DNA of 57,307 bases from contig CADAJP010000008.1 in the NCBI GenBank assembly GCA_902788345.1, forward strand, positions 1 to 57,307, read 5' to 3'. The translations under genes were made by a program, and so were the position numbers. The notes beneath the pieces were generated by a model. The model saw nothing but the letters and a program-made list of their open reading frames with translations, did no database searches and had not been told where the DNA came from. The stretch is from an uncultured bacterium (GTDB lineage Bacteria > Cyanobacteriota > Vampirovibrionia > Gastranaerophilales > Gastranaerophilaceae). Shown here in pieces: positions 34,075-43,715 of the stretch (positions are counted from its first letter, which is position 1; each line of letters begins with the position of its first letter).

Positions 34075-34298
34075 TGGCTAATACTTTATGGATTATATCA
34101 ACCGTAGCAGCGGTATTTTTGATAATATTGATTTTAATGCACTCTCCAAAGGGTGATGGTATCGGAGGCATAGGCGGTGCTTCTCACATTTTTGCATCTC
34201 AAAAAAGTGCTGAAAAAGGATTAAATAAAATTACCGGTGTTATTTGTGCAATATTTATAGTTTGCTCATTTTTAATCGGTTTTAATATTATCAAGTAG
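34074..34298 (+). CDS. secG: Preprotein translocase subunit SecG
   Basis: 74 residues, typical length. Two membrane segments (about 5-24 and 52-71) flank the SecG signature HSPKGDGIGGIGGASHIF. It is the small third subunit of the SecYEG channel. The ATG overlaps the stop of the regulator gene by one base. Confidence 0.92.
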   Translation: MANTLWIISTVAAVFLIILILMHSPKGDGIGGIGGASHIFASQKSAEKGLNKITGVICAIFIVCSFLIGFNIIK

Positions 34299-34301
34299 TT
34301 T

Positions 34302-34763
34302 ATGAACAGAAATATTTTTATAAATTTATTAATAATAAGTCTTGCTGTAGGATTTGTTTTGGGAGAACTGGCAGTAATCCCTTTTGTTAGTATGATTGCA
34401 TTATTTCTTATGCTGTTTCTTTCGGCACCAATTGCAATTGTACTTTTAATAATGCTTGGCAAACTTGACCTTACAACTGTTAAAGACAGTATAATTCAGG
34501 GATTAACCGCAGGATTTTTTGCAAATATTACTTTTTCTTTAGGATACTGCATATCAACGGCTCTAATCTACATTATATGGAAATACACATCAAACTATTT
34601 TCTTACAACAATGATAATAAATTCTTCTGTCTGGCTTATTTTTATGGTTATAATTTTCATAGGAACACTTACTGCCGTAACAAATGCATTCTCAGGATTT
34701 TGCCTGTATTATATAATAAATTATATTCGCGACTATTATGAAGAAAAGCAGAGAAATCAATAA
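34302..34763 (+). CDS. Four-TM membrane protein, unknown
   Basis: 153 residues with four or five membrane segments (about 5-25, 28-55, 65-90, 105-130) and short basic ends (MNRNIF, EEKQRNQ). The layout fits small DUF-type transporters or membrane chaperones but no motif identifies it. It starts 4 bases after secG, so it shares that operon. The overall sequence is hydrophobic and its codon use matches the operon. Confidence 0.7.
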   Translation: MNRNIFINLLIISLAVGFVLGELAVIPFVSMIALFLMLFLSAPIAIVLLIMLGKLDLTTVKDSIIQGLTAGFFANITFSLGYCISTALIYIIWKYTSNYFLTTMIINSSVWLIFMVIIFIGTLTAVTNAFSGFCLYYIINYIRDYYEEKQRNQ

Positions 34764-34780
34764 AATAAAAGGATAAACAA

Positions 34781-35839
34781 ATGGCTGAATTTCAATCAAA
34801 AATCAGAACAATCGAATGGGTTGACACATATTCAAAAATGGTTGACCAGACAAAGTTCCCTGATAAATATGAATACATAAACATCACTAAAGGTGATGAT
34901 ATGTTTGATGCAATCAAAACAATGATTGTGAGAGGTGCACCGGCAATAGGAATTGCAGGAGCACATGGAGTTGTATTATATGCTCAGGAACTTAATCAAA
35001 AAAATCTCTCTTTTTCAGATTTTAAAGCAGAACTTTTAAAAAAATCCGACTACCTTGTAACCTCACGCCCAACTGCAGTAAACCTGTACTGGGCAGTAGA
35101 AAAGCAAAAAGATATTATAAAAAATGACAATTCAGGCGATATAAAATCATTGATAGAAAAGCTTAAATCAAACGGTAAAAAACTTGAACTTGAAGACATC
35201 GAAATCAATAAAAAAATAGGAGATTACGGTGCGCAAGTTGTACCAAAAGGTGCAACTATACTGACTCACTGCAACGCAGGAGCATTGGCAACCGTAGGAT
35301 ACGGAACAGCATTAGGTGTTGTTCGTTCCGCCTTTGCGAACGATCCGACCATACAGGTTTTTGCAGATGAAACAAGACCAAGACAACAAGGTGCAAGAAT
35401 TACAACTCTTGAACTTGTCATGGACGGAATACCGGTCACATTGATTACAGACGGTATGTGCTCATATTTTATGAAAAAAGGTATGATTGATATGGTTGTA
35501 GTCGGAGCCGACAGAATTGCTGCAAACGGAGATGCTGCAAATAAAATAGGCACATATACAGTCGCAATCAGCGCAAAATACCACAATGTTCCGTTTTATG
35601 TTGCCGCACCACTATCAACAATAGACACCTCTATATCTTCAGGAGATGAAATTGTTATAGAAGAACGTTCACACAAAGAAGTAACGGAAATCAACGGAAA
35701 ACCTATTTGTGCTCAGGGTGTTAATGTTATAAATCCGGGATTTGATGTTACACCAAATGAACTTATCGCAGGAATTATAACAGAAAAAGGAATCATAAGA
35801 CCTGACTATAGACAATCTATAGCCGAATTATTTGAGTAA
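34781..35839 (+). CDS. mtnA: S-methyl-5-thioribose-1-phosphate isomerase
   Basis: 352 residues, the usual size. Signature stretches are IVRGAPAIGIAGAHG, LTHCNAGALATVGYG (catalytic Cys region), VFADETRPRQQGARIT and VVGADRIAANGDAANKIGTY, with the catalytic Asp in GADRIA. The enzyme isomerises methylthioribose-1-phosphate in methionine salvage. No other mtn genes are in the window; a distant location or use of the related ribose-1,5-bisphosphate isomerase activity is possible. Ribosome binding site AAAAGGA. Confidence 0.9.
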   Translation: MAEFQSKIRTIEWVDTYSKMVDQTKFPDKYEYINITKGDDMFDAIKTMIVRGAPAIGIAGAHGVVLYAQELNQKNLSFSDFKAELLKKSDYLVTSRPTAVNLYWAVEKQKDIIKNDNSGDIKSLIEKLKSNGKKLELEDIEINKKIGDYGAQVVPKGATILTHCNAGALATVGYGTALGVVRSAFANDPTIQVFADETRPRQQGARITTLELVMDGIPVTLITDGMCSYFMKKGMIDMVVVGADRIAANGDAANKIGTYTVAISAKYHNVPFYVAAPLSTIDTSISSGDEIVIEERSHKEVTEINGKPICAQGVNVINPGFDVTPNELIAGIITEKGIIRPDYRQSIAELFE

Positions 35840-35850
35840 AAGGAATAAAT

Positions 35851-36282
35851 ATGGATAAAACTACTAAAAAATTTATAATTATACTTGCACTGCTTTTTGT
35901 TATAATAACACTGATTATAATGTTTGGCGGTTATTCATACCAACTGAAAGGATACAATCCGCCTTCTGCTCAAAGCCAAAACAACAACGGCAGTGTTGAT
36001 ATGAAATCATACACTGAAGCTATGCACAATAAAATTTCTTCAAAATGGGCTCCGCCTTCAGTTGAAAAGGGCGGAAAAGTTATTGTTGAATATACTATTC
36101 AAAAAAACGGTCATATAATTAATGAAAAAATCGAAACATCTTCAGGCAATAAAGAACTTGATGCATCAGCTCTAAAAGCGTTACGCAAAGCTTCCCCGCT
36201 TCCGCCTCTGCCTATGAATCTTAAACAGGATTCTATTAACGCAAAATTTAATTTTATTGTAAAAGGTAAAAGCGAAGAATAG
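35851..36282 (+). CDS. TonB-type C-terminal domain protein
   Basis: 143 residues. One N-terminal membrane segment (residues about 7-27, IIILALLFVIITLIIM), an asparagine-, serine-rich linker, and a TonB/TolA-type C-terminal domain (about 60-138): KWAPPSVEKGGKVIVEYTIQKNGHI ... SSGNKELDASALKALRKAS. Full TonB would have a proline-rich spacer; this short form may contact outer-membrane or periplasmic partners. It supports a two-membrane envelope. It starts 12 bases after mtnA and 25 before the radical SAM gene. Confidence 0.8.
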   Translation: MDKTTKKFIIILALLFVIITLIIMFGGYSYQLKGYNPPSAQSQNNNGSVDMKSYTEAMHNKISSKWAPPSVEKGGKVIVEYTIQKNGHIINEKIETSSGNKELDASALKALRKASPLPPLPMNLKQDSINAKFNFIVKGKSEE

Positions 36283-36306
36283 ATACAGGCTGATGGGAGT
36301 ACAAAG

Positions 36307-37854
36307 TTGAACAATAACTCTGAAATATATTTATATGACAGAATAATCAATAAAAACTACGATTTTAATATGTGGTTCGTATTTCCGGGGCCTGAAACCT
36401 TTGCATTGTCATCTTTAGGCTATTTATGGCTCTATCACCTTGTAGATAAAATGGAAAATGTGAATATCGAAAGAATATACTCTGACACAAAAACAACAGA
36501 TATTATCAGGGATAAGATTGATTTGATAGCATTTTCACTATCATTTGATATGGATTATCTACAGGTGCTCTCATTTCTTGAAAAAAATAATTATGCTTTT
36601 AAATCAAAAGACAGAAAAGACACCGATCCCCTTATTTATGCCGGAGGCCCTGTTACAACAGCAAACCCCCAGCCGTATAAAGAAATCTTTGACTTTTTTG
36701 TAATAGGTGACGGAGAAGATGTTAATCTCGAAATTGTACGCATTTGTTCTGAAAACAAAAACCTGACAAAAATACAAAAACTTGAACTTTTATCGAAAAT
36801 TGACGGAATATATGTACCATCTTTAAAACAGGAAAAAGTAATTAAATCCACAAAGAAATTATCTGAATGTATTTACACCCCGATAATAAGCGAAAAGGCA
36901 TTTTTTAAAAATACCTTCATACTGGAAGCCGAACGGGGCTGCTCAAACAGATGCGGCTTTTGCCTTGCTTCGTATCTTAATTTACCGATACGATTTGTTG
37001 AATACCAAAAGATTATTGATGCAGTAGAACTCGGATTATCAAAAACAAACAAAATTGCACTACTGGGGGCTCAAATTACTGCGCACCCTGATTTTGAAAA
37101 AATTTGCGGTTATATTCATTCAAAAATCAAACAGGGTGAAAATATAGAAATGAGTGTATCATCATTAAGAGTTGATTCATTCAAAGCACCCATTGTTCAG
37201 ACACTTGTAGATGCAGGACAAAAAAACCTTACACTTGCAATTGAAGCAGGAAGTGAAAGACTACGCAAAGTAATAAATAAACATCTAACAGAAGAGCAAA
37301 TATTTAAGGCTATAGATGTTGCAATAGAATGTGGACTTCGGGGGTTAAAATTTTACGGAATGATAGGACTTCCGACAGAAACACAGAAAGATATTGAAGA
37401 AATAATCAACCTGACTAAACGCATAAAAAAACAATATAAAAACTTTGGAATTTCATTTGGATTTTCAACCTTTGTACCAAAGCCTAACACTCCATTCCAA
37501 TGGATTGGCAGACTGGATGAAAAAGAACTTGAAAGAAGGGCAAACTACCTAAAAAAAGAATTGCATAAATTGGGAATAGAAGCATCAGTATCAAGTGCGA
37601 AATGGGATTACTGGCAGGCAGTATTGTCAAGAGGGGACGAAAAGCTATCAGACTTTATAATAGAGGTATATAAACAGGGCGGTAAACTCGGAGCATTTAA
37701 AAAAGCCGCAAGAGATTTGAATATTGATACTGATTACTACGCATATACAGATTTCTCTTTTGAACACACAATGCCTTGGGATTTTATAGAAACAAAACCG
37801 GGAAAAGAATTTTTAATACAGGAAAACAAAAGACTACTGAATATTACAGACTAA
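36307..37854 (+). CDS. Radical SAM protein with B12-binding-like N domain
   Basis: 515 residues. The start is TTG with GGGAG eight bases upstream. The N-terminal about 190 residues resemble a cobalamin-binding Rossmann-like domain (IYAGGPVTTANPQPY ... FFVIGDGED), though the His ligand motif is not evident. The radical SAM core follows with the Fe-S site CSNRCGFC (about residue 212), AQITAHPDF, LAIEAGSERLR (GGE-type) and GLPTETQKDI. The C terminus (YAYTDFSFEHTMPW) matches TIGR03960-type proteins. Such proteins lack a defined reaction. It converges with hydG by a 4-base overlap. Confidence 0.85.
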   Translation: MNNNSEIYLYDRIINKNYDFNMWFVFPGPETFALSSLGYLWLYHLVDKMENVNIERIYSDTKTTDIIRDKIDLIAFSLSFDMDYLQVLSFLEKNNYAFKSKDRKDTDPLIYAGGPVTTANPQPYKEIFDFFVIGDGEDVNLEIVRICSENKNLTKIQKLELLSKIDGIYVPSLKQEKVIKSTKKLSECIYTPIISEKAFFKNTFILEAERGCSNRCGFCLASYLNLPIRFVEYQKIIDAVELGLSKTNKIALLGAQITAHPDFEKICGYIHSKIKQGENIEMSVSSLRVDSFKAPIVQTLVDAGQKNLTLAIEAGSERLRKVINKHLTEEQIFKAIDVAIECGLRGLKFYGMIGLPTETQKDIEEIINLTKRIKKQYKNFGISFGFSTFVPKPNTPFQWIGRLDEKELERRANYLKKELHKLGIEASVSSAKWDYWQAVLSRGDEKLSDFIIEVYKQGGKLGAFKKAARDLNIDTDYYAYTDFSFEHTMPWDFIETKPGKEFLIQENKRLLNITD

Positions 37855-39275
37855 AATCTGAAATCTCTTTTTCCGTTTTCGATTTCTTTTAAATATTCTG
37901 CTGTTTTATCTTTTACGGTTTGTGTGCCTTCCATATCAGCTAATTCTCTATCAATAAGAGCATAGCCGATTTTTTTAGTTTCTTCTGATGCATAGTCTTC
38001 AAGGTACTCCTTCAAGGTTATCAATGCATTAGGATGGCAGAAATTATGTATTTGCTTATTTTTACATATTTCCATAAACCTGTCCCCGACTCTGCCTGCT
38101 CTATAGCATGCGGTACAAAAACTCGGCACATATCCGATTTCCATAAGCCACTTAATCACTTCATCAAGAGTGCGTCTGTCCTCCACATCAAACTGTGCTG
38201 TTTCTTCTTCAGAACTATCATCAGGATGTGCATAACCGCCAACACTTGTCTTTGATCCGCCTGAAATTTGAGAAACACCTAAATCAAGAAGTCTTTTTCT
38301 TGTTTTTGCAGATTCTCTTGTTGAAATAATCATGCCTGTATATGGAACTGCTATTCTTATGCAGGCTACGATTTTAGCAAAAGTATCATCATCTATCCCA
38401 TTTTCAAAAGCAGAAGGATCAATATCATCGGCTTTTCTAATTCTTGGAACGGAAATCGTATGAGGACCTACACCAAATCTTGCTTCAAGATGTTCTGCAT
38501 GCATTAATAATGCCGCAAACTCATATTTATATGTTGATAAGCCAAATAACACACCCATTCCGACATCATCAATTCCGCCCTCCATAGCTCTGTCCATAGC
38601 CTCTGTATGGTAGTCATAATTATGTTTTGGTCCTGTCGGATGTAATCTTTCGTATCGTTCTTTATCGTAAGTTTCCTGAAACAAAATATATGTACCAATT
38701 CCGGCTTCTTTTAATTTACGATAATTTTCAACGGTCGTTGCCGCAATATTCACATTAACTCTGCGAATAGCACCATTTTTATGATTTATAGAATAAATAG
38801 TTTTTATAGATTCAAGTACATATTCAATAGGGTTATTAACAGGATCTTCACCGGTTTCCAGAGCAAGACGCTTATGTCCCATATCCTGCAAAGCTATAAC
38901 CTCTTGTTTTATTTCTTCCTGAGTCATTTTTTTACGGGGAATGTGTTTATTTTTAGCATGATACGGACAATAAACACATCCGTTCACACAGTAATTTGAT
39001 AAATACAACGGAGCAAAAAGAACAATTCTGTTTCCGTAGTATTCAAGTTTTATTTTTTTTGCAAGAGCAAAGATTTCTTCATTTTTTTCAGGTATTTCAC
39101 AAGCAAGCAAAACAGATGCTTCTTTATGAGTTAAGCCCTTTTCTTCTTTTGCTTTTTCTAATATTTTATCAATTAATTCGGCATTATTTTTATTATCCTG
39201 TGCATATTTGACAGTATTTAAAACTTCATCATTATCAATAAATTCTGTTGCATGCACAGATTTTACATCATACAT
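37851..39275 (-). CDS. hydG: [FeFe]-hydrogenase H-cluster maturase HydG
   Basis: 474 residues. The radical SAM cluster motif is C96-x3-C100-x2-C103 (CVNGCVYC), after the ThiH-like core start. The C-terminal motif CTAC ... C has exactly C-x2-C-x22-C, which binds the auxiliary Fe-S cluster of HydG and distinguishes it from ThiH. HydG cleaves tyrosine to supply CO and cyanide ligands for the H-cluster. The partners hydE, hydF and a hydrogenase gene are not in this window. Start has ribosome binding site GGGAG. Convergent with the radical SAM gene; upstream of pcrA on the same strand. Confidence 0.93.
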   Translation of the reverse strand: MYDVKSVHATEFIDNDEVLNTVKYAQDNKNNAELIDKILEKAKEEKGLTHKEASVLLACEIPEKNEEIFALAKKIKLEYYGNRIVLFAPLYLSNYCVNGCVYCPYHAKNKHIPRKKMTQEEIKQEVIALQDMGHKRLALETGEDPVNNPIEYVLESIKTIYSINHKNGAIRRVNVNIAATTVENYRKLKEAGIGTYILFQETYDKERYERLHPTGPKHNYDYHTEAMDRAMEGGIDDVGMGVLFGLSTYKYEFAALLMHAEHLEARFGVGPHTISVPRIRKADDIDPSAFENGIDDDTFAKIVACIRIAVPYTGMIISTRESAKTRKRLLDLGVSQISGGSKTSVGGYAHPDDSSEEETAQFDVEDRRTLDEVIKWLMEIGYVPSFCTACYRAGRVGDRFMEICKNKQIHNFCHPNALITLKEYLEDYASEETKKIGYALIDRELADMEGTQTVKDKTAEYLKEIENGKRDFRF

Positions 39276-39327
39276 AATTATCTCCCTGTCTTGACATCAT
39301 GATAGAACTTCAAGAAATAATGTAAAG

Positions 39328-41823
39328 CTAAAACTTCTTTAACTTTGCATACGCAGCATCCATGGCTTTTTTCCCTTTTGCACCAAAATCAACGGTGTAC
39401 ATAACACTTTCACCAAGATGCATGACATTTGTAACATGTCCTATACCCATTTGCTCATGGAAAACCCTTTGACCTTCTTCAAAAACCTCTGTAACAATTT
39501 GAGCAGCTTTGCGTTCTTCTTCTTTCTTTCTTGCTTCTTCCTGTTCCATAGCTATTCTTTTTCGGCGTTCTTCTGCCATTCTTTTAATCTTGTTATCTTC
39601 AAAAAATGCTTTTATCTTTTCTTCTTCTCTTTGTTTATTAATTGCAGATTTTTTAATAAAAGATTTTAGAGGAGTTCTTTTTACTGTTGTTGAATGATTT
39701 GATAATCCACGTTTTTGAGGAGCAACAAAATTTGCACCAAAACTTGTTGTTGCTCTTACATAACCATCACTGTCACTTGAAACTGCAGGGCGGAAAGATT
39801 CTTTTGCTCTTGATACCGCACTTCGGAAGGTTGAATAATTATCACCACTATCATCTTCAGACTCAAACGACTCAATTAAGGCTGACGGAATTTCGCCAAT
39901 AAATCTTGACGGATTATAGTAACGGTATTCGCCCCAGGTTTGACGGCGTTTAGAAGAAACCAAATACAATTTTTCTTTTGCTCTTGTTATACCGACATAC
40001 ATCAACCTGCGTTCTTCCTCAACTTCAGAAGGCACCTGCAAAGTTCTTTGGGAAGGGAAAATACCTTCATCCATCCCTGCAATAAACACAACCGGAAATT
40101 CAAGACCTTTTGCAGCATGCAAAGTCATAAGTGTAACATTGTTAGATTCGTTCTCCATTGAATCTAAATCTGAAACAAGGGCAACCTGCTGCAAAAACTC
40201 AGACAACTGCTCATCAGGTTCTTCCGGTGTAAAGGACTCTGCAACATTTACAAGTTCTTGTAAATTACCTTTATGATCTTCATATTCCTGTTCTTCTTTG
40301 TATGTATCCTGCAAATAACTCAAATAAAAGGTTTTTTCAATTATTAGAGTCATAAAATCTTTTAGACTGCAAGTATTTTGAGCCTGCTGAAATCTGTATA
40401 TCAGATTTGCGAAATCCTTTAATTTTGATTGAGTCTTCGCATTAAGAGTTTCACATTCCTCACAAATTTTTATAGCTTCAAAAAGACTTAAACCTCTGTC
40501 ATTTGCGAAATCAGAAAGATTTTTTACGGTTGTATCTCCAATCTGACGCTTTGGCACATTTATTATTCTGCGTAAACTTTGGGAATCCTCGGTATTGTTA
40601 ATTAGTTTCATATACGCAAGAATGTCTTTTACTTCAGCCCTGTCATAAAATTTTATACCGCCATAAATTCTGTATGGAACACCTGAAGCCATACAAGCTT
40701 CTTCCAATGCTCTTGACTGATTATTAGTTCTATATAAAATTGCAAAACGATTATAATTACCGCCGGCATTTTGTCTTATATTTTTGACAATATATCTTGC
40801 TTCATCATTATCGTCTGCAGCAACATAATAACTTAATTTTTCACCCTCGCCTTTATTTGAATAAAGAACTTTATCCACGCGTTCATTATTATTTTCAATA
40901 ACAGCATTAGCCGCATTCAGAATATTTCCTGTAGAACGGTAGTTTTGTTCAAGCTTTATAAGTTTTACATTTTTGTAATCATTTTGGAAGTTTAAAATAA
41001 TTTTAAAATCCGCACCTCGCCATGAATAAATAGACTGGTCAACATCACCGACAACACACAATGAACGCTCCGGAGGAACATCATTTTTCATATTTGTATA
41101 AAGCATATTAACAAGCTGGTATTGTGCAAGGTTTGTATCCTGATATTCATCAACCATAATGTGAACAAATCTGTCATAATATTTTTGGCGAACCTGCTCG
41201 TTTTGCGCAAGCAATTTTACAGCAAGTAAAAGCATATCGTCAAAATCAAGAGCATTATTCATTGTGAGAATTTTTTCATATTCAGCATAGATTTGAGCGA
41301 TTTTTTGACCTTTGTAATCTCTTGATGTTCTTGCAAACATTTCCGAGTCCTGCATTCTGTTCTTTGCATTTGATATAATTGATTTTACAAGTTTGACAGC
41401 ATATTGCTTTTCATCTAAATTTAAACTTTTTATTATACGCGTCAATATTTGGTTTGTATCAGAGTCATCATAAATAGTAAAATTCTTATCAAATTTTTTA
41501 CCTGTAGAAGTGTTAAGATGCTCAATATTTTCTCTTAATATACGACCGCATATACCGTGGAAAGTTCCAACCCACATATATTTAACAGTATCTTCACCTA
41601 CAATCTTAGCAATACGTTCTTTCATTTCTTTTGCAGCTTTATTGGTAAAAGTGACAGCCAAAATATTCCAAGGTTTTACACCGTTTTGAATCATATAAGC
41701 AATTCTGGTCGTTAAAACTTTTGTTTTCCCGGAACCCGCACCAGCCAAAATCAGCAGAGGCCCTGTTGTTGTCTGCACAGCCTGTACCTGTTCATTATTA
41801 AGATTTTCCAATAGATTTTCCAT
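39328..41823 (-). CDS. pcrA: ATP-dependent DNA helicase PcrA/UvrD
   Basis: 831 residues, SF1A helicase. Motifs in order: ILAGAGSGKTKVLTTR (Walker A), VTFTNKAAKEM (Ia), VDEYQDTN (II, Walker B), VGDVDQSIYSWRGAD (III), QNYRS (IV), IRRAE-type region with VPYRIYGG, and LMTLHAAKGLEF (V) with GITRAKEKLYLV (VI). A coiled, basic linker (about 690-750) leads to the Tudor-like C-terminal domain of PcrA (VFHEQMGIGHVTNVMHLG). Repair and replication helicase. Its promoter region contains the 22-base palindrome at 41847. Confidence 0.95.
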   Translation of the reverse strand: MENLLENLNNEQVQAVQTTTGPLLILAGAGSGKTKVLTTRIAYMIQNGVKPWNILAVTFTNKAAKEMKERIAKIVGEDTVKYMWVGTFHGICGRILRENIEHLNTSTGKKFDKNFTIYDDSDTNQILTRIIKSLNLDEKQYAVKLVKSIISNAKNRMQDSEMFARTSRDYKGQKIAQIYAEYEKILTMNNALDFDDMLLLAVKLLAQNEQVRQKYYDRFVHIMVDEYQDTNLAQYQLVNMLYTNMKNDVPPERSLCVVGDVDQSIYSWRGADFKIILNFQNDYKNVKLIKLEQNYRSTGNILNAANAVIENNNERVDKVLYSNKGEGEKLSYYVAADDNDEARYIVKNIRQNAGGNYNRFAILYRTNNQSRALEEACMASGVPYRIYGGIKFYDRAEVKDILAYMKLINNTEDSQSLRRIINVPKRQIGDTTVKNLSDFANDRGLSLFEAIKICEECETLNAKTQSKLKDFANLIYRFQQAQNTCSLKDFMTLIIEKTFYLSYLQDTYKEEQEYEDHKGNLQELVNVAESFTPEEPDEQLSEFLQQVALVSDLDSMENESNNVTLMTLHAAKGLEFPVVFIAGMDEGIFPSQRTLQVPSEVEEERRLMYVGITRAKEKLYLVSSKRRQTWGEYRYYNPSRFIGEIPSALIESFESEDDSGDNYSTFRSAVSRAKESFRPAVSSDSDGYVRATTSFGANFVAPQKRGLSNHSTTVKRTPLKSFIKKSAINKQREEEKIKAFFEDNKIKRMAEERRKRIAMEQEEARKKEEERKAAQIVTEVFEEGQRVFHEQMGIGHVTNVMHLGESVMYTVDFGAKGKKAMDAAYAKLKKF

Positions 41824-41846
41824 GACCTCTTCCCAAAATGAAAAAA

Positions 41847-41868
41847 ATATGCTATACTTATAGCATAT
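41847..41868. promoter_or_regulatory. Palindrome between divergent pcrA and SLOG genes
   Basis: ATATGCTATA (41847-41856), CT, TATAGCATAT (41859-41868) is a perfect 10-bp inverted repeat. Each strand contains an extended -10-like box (TGCTATACT on plus, TGCTATAAG on minus), so it may combine a repressor site with overlapping divergent promoters. It lies in the 87-base gap between the start of pcrA (minus) and the gene at 41911 (plus). Confidence 0.55.
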
Positions 41869-41910
41869 TTGAAAAATATTAGAAATGCAATTAGAAGGTA
41901 AAAAAAAGAA

Positions 41911-42510
41911 ATGACAGAAAGTGGTATAGGAATTTTGATGGACTCAGAGGAACAAAAAGAAAGTAAAGAAGGTTCGATTGTTGTTCCGATTGATGATGAA
42001 ATGGATACAGTTAAGGCAGATTCTCCAAACACAGTAGATGAACTTGCTATGGAGCTTGCAACAATTAAGCAATCTGCAAAGAAAATCGCAATTATAGGCA
42101 GCAGAAATCTCCCTATAACTCATCAACAAATGATTGAAACACTTGCTACCGCTTTAGTCATGCAAGGAAATACAATTATTACATCAGGTGGTTCTTCAGG
42201 AACCAATGCAGCTGCTATCCGCGGTGCAATGAAAGCAAACCCTGAAAAATTATGTGTAGTATTACCGCAAACCATTGGTCAACAACCAAGTGACGTTCAG
42301 GATCAACTTATTGGTGTTCCAAACATTGTTGAACATTCTGACCGTGCAATGATGACTCTTGCAGATGCTTCAAGAGTATGCAACAGAGAAATTATTGACG
42401 GATGCAATCAGTTAATCTGCTTCTTGTCACATACAAGTAAAACTCTTTCTCAAGCTGTTAAATATGCTGAAGAAGGACACAAAGTTATTACTGTATTTTA
42501 CTTAGATTAA
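41911..42510 (+). CDS. SLOG-domain (DprA/LOG-like) protein
   Basis: 199 residues. The N-terminal 55 residues are charged and variable. The Rossmann-like core reads KKIAIIGSRN ... QGNTIITSGGSSGTNAAAIRGAM, followed by VVLPQTI and DGCNQLICFLSH, matching the DprA/LOG (SLOG) superfamily that binds nucleotides or DNA. It is divergent from pcrA, sharing the palindromic site, and 32 bases before a helical-repeat protein gene. Cyanobacterial relatives are usually annotated as DNA recombination-mediator-like. Start is an ATG with AAAAAAAGAA upstream, a weak site; an in-frame ATG at 41938 is possible. Confidence 0.8.
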   Translation: MTESGIGILMDSEEQKESKEGSIVVPIDDEMDTVKADSPNTVDELAMELATIKQSAKKIAIIGSRNLPITHQQMIETLATALVMQGNTIITSGGSSGTNAAAIRGAMKANPEKLCVVLPQTIGQQPSDVQDQLIGVPNIVEHSDRAMMTLADASRVCNREIIDGCNQLICFLSHTSKTLSQAVKYAEEGHKVITVFYLD

Positions 42511-42542
42511 TTTTACTATTAATCTTTATAACCAGAGGTTTT

Positions 42543-43715
42543 ATGGCAGATAAACTTAAACAATTAACAGGTAAAAATCCTGCAGATTTTGAACCTGTTG
42601 CTTATAGTCTTATAAATAATCCTGATACAGACCTTTTTAGACAACTTGTTGAAAAGGATGATTTTTTGTACGACTTTATTAAAGATAATGTCGTCAAAAG
42701 ACTTGCAAAAGTTTGCAACGAAAATAATTACCGAAATTTAATCAGTTTCTTTAAATATTATTGCCCGACATACGAAGATTTTATTATTTCATCACTTGTA
42801 AAATATGCAGACGAAGAATTAACAGACCAAATACTTGAAATCTTTGAAAATGGTACTGAAGAAGAAAAAACTTATTGTGCAAAATTCTTTTCATATATTC
42901 AGGATCCGCTGGCACTTGAATATCTTAAAAAGAATGCAAAATCAGATTATCCGGCATTGAGTATGAATTGCATCAGCACACTTGCAAGCTTCGGGGACAG
43001 AGAAATATATGACGAAGCATTAGAATTGCTAAACTCCGGAGATGATTTTGATATATTAGAAGGTGTCAAAATCCTTGTATCATATGGAGATAAATCAGCT
43101 GTTAATGATATTATCAAAGTATTAAAAACTTCTCATATGGCAGAAAATATCGCTTGTGAACTTTTATATCTGTGCGATTTGGAAACAATTTTGAGTGATG
43201 ATTTTTCTACCGGATTATACATTTTAAATTTGATTATAAACGGTCTTGGAGAAACTGTTGCGCTGGCACAGGTATTTGATTTTGGATTGTATGATGTTAT
43301 TTCAAATCTGCTTGATAATCAGGCTTTAACATCTGAATGTGCAGTTGTACTTCTAAATGCAAAAGAAAAATTTATCACTCTGACTGAAAATGACGAATAT
43401 TTATATGATGAAAACAGTGCCGTAAAACAAGAAATTGCGGATATAAAAAAAATGCTCAAAACACTAAGCGGTGAATATCTTAATACTCTTATTGATGAAG
43501 AGTTACAACCGCAAAGCCCGTTTATATATGCCGCTCTTGATTTATCAAAGAATACTTCAAAAATAAGAGCACTATTAACCTGCAAAGATCAGACAATTAT
43601 ACTGAAAGCTATAGAAATCTTGAAATCACTAAAAATCTTAAGTAACACCGACAAAGAAACGGCATTACAAAATGTTCAGGATGAAAATATTAAAAATATT
43701 ATATTAGCGATTTAA
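42543..43715 (+). CDS. Helical (HEAT-like) repeat protein
   Basis: 390 residues, almost entirely helical. Repeating units of about 30-40 residues begin with D-P-L-A-L-E-Y-L or D-R-E-I-Y-D-E-A-L (for example LALEYLKKNAKSDYPALSMNC ... LASFGDREIYDEALELL and VKILVSYGDKSAVNDIIKVL), typical of HEAT repeats. No signal peptide or enzyme motif. It follows the SLOG gene by 32 bases and converges with the tagged protein gene, overlapping by 12 bases. A scaffold role is likely; its partners are unknown. Confidence 0.75.
   Translation: MADKLKQLTGKNPADFEPVAYSLINNPDTDLFRQLVEKDDFLYDFIKDNVVKRLAKVCNENNYRNLISFFKYYCPTYEDFIISSLVKYADEELTDQILEIFENGTEEEKTYCAKFFSYIQDPLALEYLKKNAKSDYPALSMNCISTLASFGDREIYDEALELLNSGDDFDILEGVKILVSYGDKSAVNDIIKVLKTSHMAENIACELLYLCDLETILSDDFSTGLYILNLIINGLGETVALAQVFDFGLYDVISNLLDNQALTSECAVVLLNAKEKFITLTENDEYLYDENSAVKQEIADIKKMLKTLSGEYLNTLIDEELQPQSPFIYAALDLSKNTSKIRALLTCKDQTIILKAIEILKSLKILSNTDKETALQNVQDENIKNIILAI

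Noticed and set aside
37851..39275. Possible ThiH instead of HydG
   Set aside because: The C-terminal C-x2-C-x22-C motif present here is specific to HydG.
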